From the NCBI RefSeq assembly GCF_014649815.1, contig NZ_BMTT01000002.1:434001-498000 (forward strand): a stretch of DNA of 64,000 bases. The letters run 5' to 3'. Positions 1 to 10,297 of this stretch are shown here, in pieces; the first letter of the stretch is position 1, and every line of letters begins with the position of its first letter. Origin of the DNA: Streptomyces mutabilis. Lineage in GTDB: Bacteria > Actinomycetota > Actinomycetes > Streptomycetales > Streptomycetaceae. Both the position numbers and the translations under genes were made by a program. A model generated the notes under the pieces. That model had not been told where the DNA came from and did not search any database. It saw only the letters and a list, made by a program, of their open reading frames with translations.

Positions 1-38
1 TCCGTCCGCTGCCTTCCGTCCGCTGCCCGCCGCCCGGG

Positions 39-695
39 TCACGCCCGCAGGAACGCCAGCACCGCCAGCACCCTGCGGTGCGTGTCGTCCGCCGGGGGCA
101 GGTCCAGCTTGGCCAGGATGCTGCCGATGTGCTTGCCCACGGCCGCCTCGGAGACGACGAGCTGGCGGGCGACGGCCCCGTTGGACCTGCCCTCCGCGAC
201 CAGCGCCAGCACCTCCCGCTCGCGCGGGCTGAGCCGGGCCAGGGGGTCCCGGCGGCGGCGCAGCAACTGGCGTACCACCTCCGGGTCGACGACCGTGCCG
301 CCGTCCGCCACCTCGGCCAGCGCCTCGACGAACTCCTCGACCTGGCCGACGCGGTCCTTGAGCAGGTAGCCGACGCCGGTGCCGTCGCCGGAGTCCAGCA
401 ACTCGGCGGCGTAGGACCGCTGTACGTACTGGCTGAGGACGAGGACGGGCAGACCGGGGCGCCGCTCCCGCAACCCCACCGCCGCGCGCAGGCCCTCGTC
501 CTGGAAGCCGGGCGGCATGCGCACGTCGGTGACGACGACGTCCGGGGCGTGCTCCGCGACGGCCGCCACCAGCGCCTCCGCGTCACCCACCGACGCCACG
601 ACCTCGTGCCCGAAGCGGGCGAGCAGGCTCGTCAGACCGTCCCGCAGCAGGACACTGTCCTCGGCCAGTACTACGCGAAGGGTTCGGTCGTCCAC
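39..695 (-). CDS. NarL/FixJ-family response regulator
   Basis: Cytoplasmic DNA-binding partner of the adjacent histidine kinase. The receiver domain spans about residues 6-125, with the acidic pocket AEDS near residue 12, the phospho-acceptor Asp57 in VVTDVRMPP, and the switch Lys in GYLLKDR. A LuxR-type helix-turn-helix occupies the last 65 residues (LSPREREVLALVAEGRSN). I chose the GTG at 695, which gives VDDRTLRVVLAEDS and 218 aa, a normal length. This start overlaps the kinase stop by 25 bp, so the pair is one transcript with kinase first. A longer frame reading on past 695 is a GC-driven shadow. The ABC exporter diverging from the kinase is a likely target (inference). Confidence 0.93.
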   Translation of the reverse strand: MDDRTLRVVLAEDSVLLRDGLTSLLARFGHEVVASVGDAEALVAAVAEHAPDVVVTDVRMPPGFQDEGLRAAVGLRERRPGLPVLVLSQYVQRSYAAELLDSGDGTGVGYLLKDRVGQVEEFVEALAEVADGGTVVDPEVVRQLLRRRRDPLARLSPREREVLALVAEGRSNGAVARQLVVSEAAVGKHIGSILAKLDLPPADDTHRRVLAVLAFLRA

Positions 696-2005
696 TCGCA
701 AGGGATCTCCACGCGCAACAGGGTCGGTCCGCCCGGCGGGCTGGACAGCGAGATTCTGCCATCCAGGACCGACACCCGGTCGGCGAGTCCGGTCAGGCCG
801 CTGCCCGCACGGGCCTCCGCATCGACATCGGCACCGGGCTCGGCACCGGGCTCGGCAGCACCGACCCGGGCACGGTCCTCGGCGCCGCCCCGGCCGTTGT
901 CGCGGATCTGCAGGCGCAGCCGTCCGTCGCGGTGTCCGCCGGTCACCTTCGCCCGGTCGGCGCCGCTGTGCTTCGCCACGTTGGCGAGGGCTTCGCAGAC
1001 CACGAAGTAGGCGGCGGCCTCGACGGCCCGGGGCAGGCGGCCGGGCAGCTCCAGGCGGACGTCCACGGGGACGGCGGAGCGGTCGGCGGCGTCCTCCACG
1101 GCCGCCGCCAGGCCGTGGTCGGCGAGCACCTTCGGGTGGATGCCGTGGATCAGCTCGCGCAGCTCCTCCAGGGCACGGCCCGCCTCCCCGTGGGCCTTGG
1201 CCAACTGGTCGGCGAGCGGGCCGGGCGGCGCGTCGAGGCGGGCCAGGCCCAGGGTCATCGTCAGGGCGACCAGGCGCTGCTGGGCGCCGTCGTGCAGGTC
1301 GCGTTCGATGCGGCGGCGCTCGGCCTCGAAGGCGTCCACCAACCGGACGCGGGAGCGGGTGAGTTCGACGACGCGGGCGTCCAGGGTCGCATCGCGCGGA
1401 GCGCCCAGGAGTACGCGGGTGAGGGCGGCCCGTGCGCCCGCCGCCAGGCCCAGCGCGTAGGCGCCCAGGACGAGCAGAAGCAGTCCCAGTACCGCCGCTC
1501 CGAACGCCGTCGGCCAGGTGGTGACCGTCCACTGCTTGAGCACCTTCGCCTCCTCGCCGTCCCCGACGGTCGCCATCAGCAGGGGCGTGGCGAGGGTGGC
1601 GAGCGGAAGGGCCAGGGCCGCGGTGACGACGAGGGCGTCCAGCGGCCAGAGCACCGTGGCGAGCAGCAGGGCGTGGCCCAGGTCCCGCCAGCTCGCGGGC
1701 TCGCGCAGGCGGGTGGTGAGCCAGGGCCAGGGACCGTAGGCGGTGGGCTGCCGCCGGGGTAGGCCGGGTGCGGGGGCGCGGTCGGCCAGGCGCAGCCGGA
1801 GCCTTTCCAGCCGGGCCACGGGGAGACCCGCGAGGGCGGTGAGCACCAGGAGCGGGAGTCCCACCACGACGACGGAGAGGGCTCCCCCGACGGTCACCAC
1901 GACCACCAGCCCCACCAAAGTCACGGCACCGGCGAACGCGCCGGTCAGCAGGTAGGCGACCGCACGCCAGGGCCACGCCGACAGCAGGAAGCCGGGGGCG
2001 GACAT
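671..2005 (-). CDS. DesK-type sensor histidine kinase
   Basis: Membrane sensor kinase that phosphorylates the regulator encoded just downstream. From the ATG at 2005 it is 444 aa. An N-terminal sensor with four or more hydrophobic segments (residues 14-60 and 110-190) is followed by a HisKA_3 dimerisation domain with the phospho-His in ERDLHDGAQQRL (about His238). An ATPase domain carries the N-box (CEALANVAKHS) and G-boxes (DNGRGG, GSGLTGLADR). An Ala/Glu/Gly-rich insert of about 25 residues separates the two glycine boxes. A GTG at 2041 and an ATG at 2032 are in-frame alternatives; the hydrophobic start makes 2005 the simplest choice. The stimulus is unknown. Confidence 0.9.
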   Translation of the reverse strand: MSAPGFLLSAWPWRAVAYLLTGAFAGAVTLVGLVVVVTVGGALSVVVVGLPLLVLTALAGLPVARLERLRLRLADRAPAPGLPRRQPTAYGPWPWLTTRLREPASWRDLGHALLLATVLWPLDALVVTAALALPLATLATPLLMATVGDGEEAKVLKQWTVTTWPTAFGAAVLGLLLLVLGAYALGLAAGARAALTRVLLGAPRDATLDARVVELTRSRVRLVDAFEAERRRIERDLHDGAQQRLVALTMTLGLARLDAPPGPLADQLAKAHGEAGRALEELRELIHGIHPKVLADHGLAAAVEDAADRSAVPVDVRLELPGRLPRAVEAAAYFVVCEALANVAKHSGADRAKVTGGHRDGRLRLQIRDNGRGGAEDRARVGAAEPGAEPGADVDAEARAGSGLTGLADRVSVLDGRISLSSPPGGPTLLRVEIPCEWTTEPFA

Positions 2006-2211
2006 GGCCTGCCACACGTTTCGGGGACGCATGCCGATCACCGTAGGACTGCGGTGCGCGTCGCGGCCATCGGCCTGGGCGGAGGAAGGGGGTAGGGCCT
2101 GCCATACCCCGGTTCTCGCCCCTGCCGCACTGCGCCGGAGCGGCCCCGCGCGGTTTCGTCAGGGCACCGATCAAGACACCGGGCGGACCGGTGCCCGACG
2201 AGTGGGGACAG

Positions 2212-2958
2212 ATGACCGACCACACGATCCACGCGATCCGACTGAGCTCCGTCAGCAGGCGGTACGGCGCGGGCGACAGCGCGGTGACCGCTCTGGACGA
2301 GGTCTCCCTCGCCTTCCCGCGGGGCACCTTCACCGCCGTCATGGGCCCCTCGGGCTCGGGCAAGTCGACGCTGCTCCAGTGCGCCGCCGGCCTGGACCGG
2401 CCCACATCGGGGTCGGTGGTCGTCGGCGGCACGGAGCTGACGGGGCTGAGCGAGCGGAGGCTGACCCTGCTGCGGCGCGAGCGCATCGGCTTCGTCTTCC
2501 AGGCGTTCAACCTGCTGCCCTCGCTGACCGCGGCGCAGAACGTGGCCCTCCCCCTGCGCCTGGCCGGCCGCCGCCCCTCCCGGTCCCGGGTCCGCGAGGC
2601 GCTCGCCCAGGTCGGTCTCGCCGACCGCGGCCGGCACCGGCCCGCCGAGTTGTCCGGCGGCCAGCAGCAACGCGTCGCGCTGGCCCGCGCCCTGATCACC
2701 CGGCCCGAGGTGCTGTTCGGCGACGAGCCGACCGGTGCCCTGGACTCGCGGACCGGACGGGACGTCCTGGCCCTGCTGCGCGGCATGGTCGACCGCGAGG
2801 GCCAGACGGTCGTCATGGTGACGCACGATCCGGTGGCCGCCGCCCGCGCCGACCGCGTGGTCTTCCTCGTCGACGGCCGGCCGGCCGGTGAACTGGCCGG
2901 GGCGGACGCCGACGCCATCGCCACCCGCATGACCCGGCTGGAGGCCGCCCCGTGCTGA
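2212..2958 (+). CDS. ABC transporter ATP-binding protein, MacB/LolD type
   Basis: ATPase that powers the FtsX-type permease encoded next. Walker A is GPSGSGKST, the signature is LSGGQQQRVALARAL, Walker B is VLFGDEPTGALD, and the switch His is in VMVTHD. The length is 248 aa, usual for the family. The ATG at 2212 has a GGGG-rich ribosome site about five bases upstream, whereas the GTG at 2191 does not. It overlaps the permease start by 7 bp, so the two are translationally coupled. It is divergent from the kinase-regulator pair, the usual arrangement of regulated peptide or antibiotic exporters. The substrate is not evident. Confidence 0.95.
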   Translation: MTDHTIHAIRLSSVSRRYGAGDSAVTALDEVSLAFPRGTFTAVMGPSGSGKSTLLQCAAGLDRPTSGSVVVGGTELTGLSERRLTLLRRERIGFVFQAFNLLPSLTAAQNVALPLRLAGRRPSRSRVREALAQVGLADRGRHRPAELSGGQQQRVALARALITRPEVLFGDEPTGALDSRTGRDVLALLRGMVDREGQTVVMVTHDPVAAARADRVVFLVDGRPAGELAGADADAIATRMTRLEAAPC

Positions 2959-5414
2959 CCGTCACCCTGCACACCCTGCGCACCCGCTGGGCCACCCTCG
3001 TCGGCAGTTTCGTCGCCCTGTCCCTGGGGGTCGCGCTGCTATCGGTGACAGGACTGGCGCTCGCCTCCTCGCTGGACGCTCCCGACCGCGCACCGGAACG
3101 GTTCGCCGCCGCGCCGGTCGTGGTGCGGGGGCAGGACGCACTGCGGGTGCCCACGCCGGTCGGCGACCGCACGGAGAGGCTCGCCCAGCCGCGTGCCGTG
3201 CCCGCCGGGACGGTCGCGGAGCTGCGGCGGCTCGGCCGGGTCGTCGAGGACCGGTCCTTCGCCGTACGGGCCGAGCGCGGGCCGGGGGACCTCGTGGGCC
3301 ACCCGTGGTCGACCGCCGCGTTCGCCCCGTACGGGATCGACGCGGGCCGCGCGCCGCGCGCCGCCGGCGAGGTCGTCGTCACCGGCGACTGGGCCGCGCC
3401 CGGCGAACGGCTCCGCACGGACCGGGGCGTCGTGGAGGTCGTGGGCACCGTGCCCGACCGCGGTTTCGAGAACGCCGTCTTCTACACCGACGCCGAGGCC
3501 GCCCGGCTCTCCCCCGTAAGCCTCCAACTCGTGGTCGACGCGGACGCCTCGGCGGTGCGGGACGCGGTGCGCGGCAGCGCGGGCGTGCGGGTGCTCACCG
3601 GCGACGAACGCCGGTACGCCGACGCCGACCCCGAGCGGGACAGCGAGGCGATGACCGCGATGAACGCCCTGTTCGGCACGGCCGGCGGCGTCTCCGCCTT
3701 CGTGTCGGTGTTCGTCGTGGCGTCCACCTTCGCCTTCGCGGTGGCGCAGCGGCGGCGGGAGTTCGGGCTGCTGCGCACCGCCGGGGCGACGCCCGGACAG
3801 GTCCGCCGGACGGTTCTGGCCGAGGGGCTGGCGGTGGGGGCGGTCGCCTCGGCGGCCGGCTGCGCGCTCGGTTCGTACGGTGCCCCGCTCCTGGCCGCGT
3901 GGGTCGTCGACGAGGGCCTGGCACCGGCGTGGTTCAGCATCGGCGACCACACCTGGCCGTACCACACGGCCTTCTGGACGGGGCTGCTCGTCGCCCTGTG
4001 CGGCGCGGTCACCGCGTCCTGGCGGGCCGGCCGGACCGGCCCCGCGCAGGCACTGCGCGAGGTGTCCGTGGACACCCGGACCATGCCCCGGGGACGGTGG
4101 CTGTCCGGCGGGGGCCTGCTGCTGACCGCGCTGGTGACGCTCGGCATCGCACTGGCCGGCGATCCCGGAGACCTGCTGCACCGCAAGACGTACGTGACCC
4201 GGCCCATGCTGCTGATCACCGCCGTCGCGTTGCTCGCCCCCGTCGTGGTGCGCCCGCTGACCCGGCTGCTGACCTGGCTGCCCGCCCGGCTGCCGGGCGC
4301 GGCGGGGATGCTGGTGCGGGAGAACGCCGCCGCCGGGGTGCGCCGCACGGCGGCCGTCGCGGCGCCGGTGCTGGTGACGGTCGCTCTGGCCGGGTCGCTG
4401 CTCGGCGCCACCGCGACGCTGAACGAGGCCGGCGCGACCGAGACGCGCGAGCGGACCACCGCCGACTTCGTGGTCGAGGCGCCGGGTGACGGCGGCTTCG
4501 ACGCGGAGACCGTCGACCGGCTGCGCGCGGTGCCGGGGGCGGCCACGGTCTCCCCGGCCTCCTCGACCGCCGTGTACGTCCTGGAGGAGGGCGTGGCGCT
4601 GGTCAGGTCCGACGCGCGGGCCGTCGCCGACCCCGCGGCACTGTCGGCCACCGCCCGGCTGCCGCTCGGGGCGGGCAGGGTGACCGACCTCGACGACGGC
4701 TCGATCATCGTCAACGAGGAGTGGGAACGGCACTCCGTCGGCGAGAGCGTGCGGGTGTGGCTCGGCGACGGCACGGAGCGGAAGCTGCGCATCGCCGCCG
4801 TGATGACCACCGGTACGGGTGACAACGGCGCCTACGTCACCTCCGCCAACGCCCCGGGCGCCCCGGTCGACCGGGTCGACGTCACCGTCGCGGCCGACGC
4901 CGACGCCGGTGCGGTGGCCGACGGGCTGCGCGACGCGGTGGGGCCGTCCGGCGGTCAGGTGGCGAGCAGGGACGAGTGGGTGGCGGCCACCTCCCCGCAG
5001 ACCAACGGCACGACCCGGGCGGGCCTCCTGCTGGTCCTCGGCATCGCCCTGCTCTACACCGGAATCTCCCTGGTCAACACCATGGTCATGGCCACTTCCG
5101 ACCGGACGCGCGACCTGGCCGTGCTGCGGCTGGCGGGGGCCACCAGGTGGCAGGTGCTGAGGCTGGTGGGCGCGGAGTCGCTGACGGTCGTCGTGGTCGG
5201 CGCGGTCCTGGGTCTGATCGTGGCCGTGCTCAATCTGGCCGGAATGTGGGCGGCGCTACGCCTCCTGTCGGTGCACAGCGCCCCCGACCTGCCCTGGACG
5301 CCCCTGGCCGGCGTAGTCGCGACCTGCGCGGTACTCGCCGTCACCGCCTCGGTGATCCCGGCGGGCCTGGTCCTGCGACGCCACGCGGCGGAATCGGCGG
5401 GAGTACGGGAGTGA
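2952..5414 (+). CDS. FtsX-like ABC transporter permease
   Basis: Membrane subunit of the exporter, 820 aa, starting at a GTG inside the 3' end of the ATPase gene. The protein shows the duplicated layout of large FtsX permeases. A first transmembrane helix (residues 15-38) is followed by an extracytoplasmic domain and an FtsX block with three helices (about 240-370). A central hydrophobic pair comes next, then a second extracytoplasmic domain, and a final FtsX block (about 690-805) containing LAVLRLAGATRWQVLRLVG. The motif FGLLRTAGATPGQVRRTV in the first block is the matching coupling helix. No peptidase or substrate-binding gene is adjacent. Confidence 0.93.
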   Translation: MLTVTLHTLRTRWATLVGSFVALSLGVALLSVTGLALASSLDAPDRAPERFAAAPVVVRGQDALRVPTPVGDRTERLAQPRAVPAGTVAELRRLGRVVEDRSFAVRAERGPGDLVGHPWSTAAFAPYGIDAGRAPRAAGEVVVTGDWAAPGERLRTDRGVVEVVGTVPDRGFENAVFYTDAEAARLSPVSLQLVVDADASAVRDAVRGSAGVRVLTGDERRYADADPERDSEAMTAMNALFGTAGGVSAFVSVFVVASTFAFAVAQRRREFGLLRTAGATPGQVRRTVLAEGLAVGAVASAAGCALGSYGAPLLAAWVVDEGLAPAWFSIGDHTWPYHTAFWTGLLVALCGAVTASWRAGRTGPAQALREVSVDTRTMPRGRWLSGGGLLLTALVTLGIALAGDPGDLLHRKTYVTRPMLLITAVALLAPVVVRPLTRLLTWLPARLPGAAGMLVRENAAAGVRRTAAVAAPVLVTVALAGSLLGATATLNEAGATETRERTTADFVVEAPGDGGFDAETVDRLRAVPGAATVSPASSTAVYVLEEGVALVRSDARAVADPAALSATARLPLGAGRVTDLDDGSIIVNEEWERHSVGESVRVWLGDGTERKLRIAAVMTTGTGDNGAYVTSANAPGAPVDRVDVTVAADADAGAVADGLRDAVGPSGGQVASRDEWVAATSPQTNGTTRAGLLLVLGIALLYTGISLVNTMVMATSDRTRDLAVLRLAGATRWQVLRLVGAESLTVVVVGAVLGLIVAVLNLAGMWAALRLLSVHSAPDLPWTPLAGVVATCAVLAVTASVIPAGLVLRRHAAESAGVRE

Positions 5415-5445
5415 CTCCTGGCCCACCACAGGGCTTCCCTCGGGC

Positions 5446-5681
5446 TCGAACACCTCTGCCGCCGACGAGGCAGTGATCGCCCGCGTGAACCACACGTCCA
5501 ACACACCCATGTCGCCGCACCCGGCAATGCGCGCCCGCTCCTCCTCCGAAACCTCGACGCCCCGCCGGTCCAACAACAGCAGAAGAGCACCGGCCCGCCC
5601 CTCGGCCCGCCCTTCGTCACGCCCCTCCGCCCTGAGACTCTGCGCAGTCTCCGACTGAAAGAAGGAAAGATCGGCAGCCAT
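5446..5681 (-). pseudogene. Tandem partial copy of the Rpn-like gene C-terminus
   Basis: This stretch repeats the last 79 codons of the gene at 5687-6571. It begins with an ATG six bases after that gene's stop and reads [20 protein letters not shown], matching the upstream copy at 5700-5923. The copies differ by a 12-base indel ([14 protein letters not shown] here, [10 protein letters not shown] there) and scattered substitutions. Homology stops at AAEVFE. The frame then stays open to 5256, antisense to the permease 3' end, where it encodes nothing recognisable. It lacks the nuclease domain. It could be translated as a short tail-only protein by reinitiation, but I regard it as a duplication relic. 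Confidence 0.75.
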
Positions 5682-5686
5682 ACGGC

Positions 5687-6571
5687 TCACTCCCCCTCCC
5701 CGAACACCTCCGCCGCCGACGAGGCCGTGATCGCCCGCGTCAACCAGACGTCCAACACCTCCACGTCGGAACACCCCACGATGCGCGCCCGCTCCCCCTC
5801 CGACAACGAGACACCCCGCCGGTCGAGCAACAGCAGAAGAGCACCGGCACGCCCCTCGGCCCGCCCCTCCGCCCTGAGACTCTGCGCGGTCTCCGACTGA
5901 AAGAAGGAAAGGTCGGCGGCCATGATCTGCCTCCAGAGGTCCGCGGCCGGCGTCTTGCCGAGGCCTTGTTCCGTGAGCTCGATGAAGATGCTTGCCGTGT
6001 TCTCGTCGTGGGCCGTCAGGCCTTTCAAGGCCGATGCCAGCGCTTTCAGTATGGCACCGGCGTCAGGATCCCGGCGGTGCAGCGCTGCGGACAGGACGGT
6101 CAGCGGGATGTCACGCGCCGCCTCGTCGGGGCTGTCGATCACGTGCAGCTGGTCCGGCCCGAGGACCAGTGGACGCACGGTGAGCGAGGGCCACTGCGGC
6201 GGACCGATGTCGACCTGCCGGGCCGCCCAGGCCGCGGTACGCCGGTCGGCACAGACGACCAGCAGGACCGGCGGCAGCCGGTACTTGGCGTGCAGGTGCG
6301 ACAGGTAGTAGGCCCAGCTCGCGGGCTTGTCGGGATCCTGCCTGCCCTGTGACTCGACGGCGAGCAGGAAGCTGCCGTTGTCGCCGGTCTCCATGCGCAG
6401 CAGCGTGTCGACGCGTCGCTCCACCGGACGGTTCTCGGTGAGGTCCGTGGTGAGGGGAACCGCGGAGACCGGCTCGGCGAAGGAGACGTCGAGCGCCTTG
6501 ACGGCACGGGCGAAGAGCGCCGGATCCTCCTGGAAGATCCGGTGCAGCGCCTCGTGGGATGAACTGACCAT
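5687..6571 (-). CDS. PD-(D/E)XK nuclease-superfamily (Rpn-like) protein
   Basis: A 294-aa cytoplasmic protein of the Rpn/transposase-like group common in Streptomyces as 'hypothetical'. The probable active-site residues are Asp55 ([10 protein letters not shown]) and Glu73-Gln75 (LLAVESQGR), spaced as in PD-(D/E)XK folds. The middle ([15 protein letters not shown]) resembles the rest of that family. The C-terminus is a charged (RAEG)n stretch followed by a leucine run and a small helical domain. The start is the ATG at 6571 ([14 protein letters not shown]); no strong ribosome site is visible. Rpn proteins are linked to RecA-independent DNA cleavage, but the role here is unknown. Confidence 0.7.
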   Translation of the reverse strand: MVSSSHEALHRIFQEDPALFARAVKALDVSFAEPVSAVPLTTDLTENRPVERRVDTLLRMETGDNGSFLLAVESQGRQDPDKPASWAYYLSHLHAKYRLPPVLLVVCADRRTAAWAARQVDIGPPQWPSLTVRPLVLGPDQLHVIDSPDEAARDIPLTVLSAALHRRDPDAGAILKALASALKGLTAHDENTASIFIELTEQGLGKTPAADLWRQIMAADLSFFQSETAQSLRAEGRAEGRAGALLLLLDRRGVSLSEGERARIVGCSDVEVLDVWLTRAITASSAAEVFGEGE

Positions 6572-6681
6572 GCGGCGAATCCAGGAGAGCGGCTGACCTT
6601 GCCAGACACATATGCCCACGGTGCCCGCGATCGAGTGACCTCTCCACCCCCGTGGTTGACGCCCCCCGACCGCAAACGCGA

Positions 6682-6717
6682 AAGGGGCCCGCACGACCGA
6701 AGTCGTACGGGCCCCTT
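6682..6717. terminator. Terminator hairpin downstream of tuf
   Basis: An inverted repeat whose outer arms aaggggcccg and cgggcccctt are perfect; it continues inward as ACGAC/GTCGT around a short loop. It lies 49 bp past the tuf stop on the minus strand and has no clear U-tract, as is common in Streptomyces. Confidence 0.85.
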
Positions 6718-6765
6718 CCCAGGCATCAGCCCATGTCAGGTCATCGGACCGACAAGCAAGCGGAC

Positions 6766-7959
6766 TTACTTGTTGATCTTGGTGACCTGGCCGGCGCCGA
6801 CCGTCCGGCCACCCTCGCGGATGGCGAACTTCAGGCCCTCTTCCATGGCGACGGGCTGGATGAGCTCCACCTTCATCTCGGTGTTGTCACCCGGCATGAC
6901 CATCTCGGTGCCCTCGGGGAGGGTCACGACGCCGGTCACGTCCGTCGTACGGAAGTAGAACTGCGGACGGTAGTTGTTGAAGAACGGCGTGTGGCGGCCA
7001 CCCTCGTCCTTGGACAGGATGTAGGCCTGCGCCTCGAACTCGGTGTGCGGGGTGACCGAGCCCGGCTTGATGATGACCTGGCCGCGCTCGACGTCCTCGC
7101 GCTTGATGCCGCGGAGCAGCAGACCGACGTTCTCACCGGCCTGGCCCTCGTCGAGGAGCTTCCGGAACATCTCGATGCCGGTGACCGTGGTGGTGGTCTT
7201 CTCCTGCTTGATGCCGATGATGTCGACGGTCTCGTTGACCTTGAGGACACCACGCTCGATGCGGCCGGTGACGACCGTACCGCGACCGGTGATGGTGAAG
7301 ACGTCCTCGATCGGCATCAGGAACGGCTTGTCGACGTCGCGCTCGGGCTCCGGGATGGCCTCGTCCACGGCCTTCATGAGCTCGAGGACCGAGTTGCCCC
7401 ACTCCTTGTCGCCCTCGAGGGCCTTCAGAGCGGAGACCTTGACGACGGGAACGTCGTCGCCCGGGAACTCGTACTCGGAGAGGAGCTCACGCACCTCGAG
7501 CTCGACGAGCTCCAGGATCTCCTCGTCGTCCACCATGTCGGCCTTGTTCAGGGCGACGACGATGTACGGAACGCCGACCTGGCGGGCCAGGAGCACGTGC
7601 TCCTTGGTCTGCGGCATCGGGCCGTCGGTGGCGGCGACCACGAGGATGGCGCCGTCCATCTGCGCCGCACCCGTGATCATGTTCTTGATGTAGTCCGCGT
7701 GACCGGGGCAGTCGACGTGGGCGTAGTGACGCGACTCAGTCTGGTACTCGACGTGCGCGATGGAGATGGTGATACCGCGCTGGCGCTCTTCGGGAGCCTT
7801 GTCGATCTGGTCGAAGGCCGAGGCCTCGTTCAGGTCCGGGTACGCGTCGTGCAGCACCTTGGTAATGGCGGCCGTGAGGGTCGTCTTACCGTGGTCGATG
7901 TGACCGATGGTGCCGATGTTGACGTGCGGCTTAGTCCGCTCGAACTTCGCCTTCGCCAC
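6766..7959 (-). CDS. tuf: Elongation factor Tu
   Basis: GTPase that delivers aminoacyl-tRNA to the ribosomal A site. It is 397 aa, the usual length. G1 is [10 protein letters not shown]2 is RGITI, G3 is DCPGH and G4 is NKAD, followed by the two beta-barrel domains ending in [11 protein letters not shown]. The start is a GTG at 7959 with a strong AGGAGG six to seven bases upstream. It is the last gene of the str operon, after fusA with a 172-bp gap that contains a hairpin, so tuf may also have its own promoter. The terminator at 6682-6717 closes the unit. Confidence 0.99.
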   Translation of the reverse strand: MAKAKFERTKPHVNIGTIGHIDHGKTTLTAAITKVLHDAYPDLNEASAFDQIDKAPEERQRGITISIAHVEYQTESRHYAHVDCPGHADYIKNMITGAAQMDGAILVVAATDGPMPQTKEHVLLARQVGVPYIVVALNKADMVDDEEILELVELEVRELLSEYEFPGDDVPVVKVSALKALEGDKEWGNSVLELMKAVDEAIPEPERDVDKPFLMPIEDVFTITGRGTVVTGRIERGVLKVNETVDIIGIKQEKTTTTVTGIEMFRKLLDEGQAGENVGLLLRGIKREDVERGQVIIKPGSVTPHTEFEAQAYILSKDEGGRHTPFFNNYRPQFYFRTTDVTGVVTLPEGTEMVMPGDNTEMKVELIQPVAMEEGLKFAIREGGRTVGAGQVTKINK

Positions 7960-8038
7960 TGGGGTCCTCCTGTGGAGTGGTTCTGTACGCCTTACTCATC
8001 GGCGCCAGGTGATCTTTGCTGGGAAACCCGGGCCAGGG

Positions 8039-8068
8039 GGCATTCCGCCGGGTTGGCGGCGGAATGCC
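8039..8068 (-). terminator. Hairpin between fusA and tuf
   Basis: A perfect 12-bp stem (ggcattccgccg / cggcggaatgcc) with a 6-base loop lies 63 bp after the fusA stop. It may terminate part of the transcripts or stabilise the fusA 3' end; no U-tract follows. Confidence 0.55.
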
Positions 8069-8131
8069 TCTTGCAGGCTCCGGGGTCAAGCCTAAAGCGT
8101 GTGAACGGGGTCCGTTAAACGGAGTAGCCCG

Positions 8132-10258
8132 TTACTCGCCCTTGGCCTTCGCGATGATCTCCTCGGCGACGTTCCGGGGAACCTCGGCGTAGGAGTCGAA
8201 CTGCATCGAGTAGCTTGCGCGACCCGACGTCTTGCTGCGGAGGTCGCCGACGTAGCCGAACATCTCCGACAGGGGCACGAGGCCCTTGACGACGCGGGCG
8301 CCCGCACGCTCCTCCATGGCCTGGATCTGGCCACGGCGGGAGTTGATGTCGCCGATGACCTCACCCATGTAGTCCTCGGGCGTGGTGACCTCGACGGCCA
8401 TCATCGGCTCCAGGAGCACGGGCGAAGCCTTGCGCGCGGCCTCCTTGAAGGCCTGCGAACCGGCGATCTTGAAGGCGAGCTCGGAGGAGTCGACCTCGTG
8501 GTAGCCACCGTCGATGAGCGTGACGCGGACGCCCGTCATCTCGTAGCCGGCCAGGATGCCGAACTGCATGGCCTCCTGAGCGCCGGCGTCCACCGAAGGG
8601 ATGTACTCCTTCGGGATGCGGCCACCGGTCACCTTGTTCACGAACTCGTACGAGGCGTCGCCGCCCTCGATCGGCTCGATCGCGATCTGCACCTTGGCGA
8701 ACTGACCGGTACCACCGGTCTGCTTCTTGTGGGTGTAGTCCACGCGCTCGACGGTCTTGCGGATCGTCTCACGGTACGCGACCTGCGGCTTGCCGACGTT
8801 GGCCTCGACCTTGAACTCGCGCTTCATCCGGTCGACCAGCACCTCGAGGTGAAGCTCGCCCATACCGCCGATGACGGTCTGGCCGGTCTCCTCGTTGGTG
8901 TGCACCTGGAAGGAGGGGTCCTCCTCCGCGAGACGCTGGATGGCGACACCCAGCTTCTCCTGGTCGCCCTTGGACTTGGGTTCGATCGCGACCTCGATGA
9001 CCGGCGCCGGGAAGTCCATGGACTCCAGGATGACCGGGTTCTTGTCGTCGGACAGCGTCTCACCGGTGGTGGTCTGCTTCAGGCCCATGACGGCGACGAT
9101 GTCGCCGGCGCCCACCGACTCGATCTCCTCACGCTTGTTGGCGTGCATGCGGTAGATCTTGCCGATGCGCTCCTTCTTGCCCTTGACGGAGTTCAGCACC
9201 GCGGTGCCGGACTCCAGGCGGCCCGAGTAGACCCGGACGAAGGTGAGCTTGCCGAGGTGCGGGTCGCTCATGATCTTGAACGCGAGCGCGGCCAGCGGCT
9301 CGTCCTCGGACGGCTTGCGCTTGATGACGACCTCGGGGTCCTTGACGTCCTGGCCCTCGATGGCCTCGACGTCGAGCGGGGTCGGCAGGTAGCGCACGAC
9401 CGCGTCGAGCAGGGGCTGGACGCCCTTGTTCTTGAACGCGGTGCCGCAGAACACCGGGGTGACGGTGGTGTCGTCGGACTTGCCGGTCGCGATGGTGATG
9501 CGGCGGATCGCGGCGTACAGCTGCTCCTCGGTGGGCTCCTGGCCCTCCAGGAACAGCTCCATGATCTCTTCGTCGTTCTCCGCGACGGCCTCGACCAGCT
9601 TGCCGCGCCACTCCTCGGCGGCCTCGGTGTGCGTGGCCGGGATGTCGACGGTGTCGTACATCTCGCCCTTGGCCGCGTCGGCGGACCACACGAGCGCCTT
9701 CATGCGGACGAGGTCCACGACGCCCTGGAAGTCGGCCTCGGCACCGATCGGGAGCTGCATGACGAGCGGCTGGGCGCCCAGGCGGTCCGAGATCATGTCC
9801 ACGCAGCGGTGGAACTCGGCGCCGGTACGGTCCAGCTTGTTGACGAAGCAGATGCGCGGCACGCCGTAACGGTCGGCCTGACGCCACACCGTCTCGGACT
9901 GCGGCTCCACACCGGCGACACCGTCGAACACGGTCACGGCACCGTCGAGCACACGCAGGGAACGCTCCACCTCGACGGTGAAGTCGACGTGCCCCGGGGT
10001 GTCGATGATGTTGATCGTGTAGTCGTTGTTCTCGAGCGGCCAGTGGCAGGTGGTGGCAGCGGACGTGATCGTGATGCCACGCTCCTGCTCCTGCTCCATC
10101 CAGTCCATCGTGGCAGCGCCGTCGTGGACCTCACCGATCTTGTACGACACACCCGTGTAGAACAGGATCCGCTCGGTGGTGGTCGTCTTGCCCGCGTCGA
10201 TGTGGGCCATGATCCCGATGTTGCGGACCTTGGCCAGGTCAAGTGAAGTGGTAGCCAT
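8132..10258 (-). CDS. fusA: Elongation factor G
   Basis: Ribosomal translocase GTPase of 708 aa. G1 is AHIDAGKTT, the effector region contains [11 protein letters not shown]3 is DTPGH and G4 is NKLD. Domains II-V are complete and end in [10 protein letters not shown]. The ATG at 10258 lies 39 bp after the rpsG stop in the str operon. All features are those of the canonical EF-G rather than the EF-G2 or tetracycline-protection paralogues. Confidence 0.99.
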   Translation of the reverse strand: MATTSLDLAKVRNIGIMAHIDAGKTTTTERILFYTGVSYKIGEVHDGAATMDWMEQEQERGITITSAATTCHWPLENNDYTINIIDTPGHVDFTVEVERSLRVLDGAVTVFDGVAGVEPQSETVWRQADRYGVPRICFVNKLDRTGAEFHRCVDMISDRLGAQPLVMQLPIGAEADFQGVVDLVRMKALVWSADAAKGEMYDTVDIPATHTEAAEEWRGKLVEAVAENDEEIMELFLEGQEPTEEQLYAAIRRITIATGKSDDTTVTPVFCGTAFKNKGVQPLLDAVVRYLPTPLDVEAIEGQDVKDPEVVIKRKPSEDEPLAALAFKIMSDPHLGKLTFVRVYSGRLESGTAVLNSVKGKKERIGKIYRMHANKREEIESVGAGDIVAVMGLKQTTTGETLSDDKNPVILESMDFPAPVIEVAIEPKSKGDQEKLGVAIQRLAEEDPSFQVHTNEETGQTVIGGMGELHLEVLVDRMKREFKVEANVGKPQVAYRETIRKTVERVDYTHKKQTGGTGQFAKVQIAIEPIEGGDASYEFVNKVTGGRIPKEYIPSVDAGAQEAMQFGILAGYEMTGVRVTLIDGGYHEVDSSELAFKIAGSQAFKEAARKASPVLLEPMMAVEVTTPEDYMGEVIGDINSRRGQIQAMEERAGARVVKGLVPLSEMFGYVGDLRSKTSGRASYSMQFDSYAEVPRNVAEEIIAKAKGE

Positions 10259-10297
10259 AAGGCTTCAGTCTTCTCTCGGTCTCGATGTGGGTAGCGA

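Noticed and set aside
39-2972. A 977-codon minus-strand open frame covering the regulator, kinase and part of the ABC genes
   Set aside because: Only its last 218 codons encode a recognisable protein. The rest is low-complexity Arg/Pro/Gly sequence antisense to, or out of frame with, real genes, as expected at this GC content.
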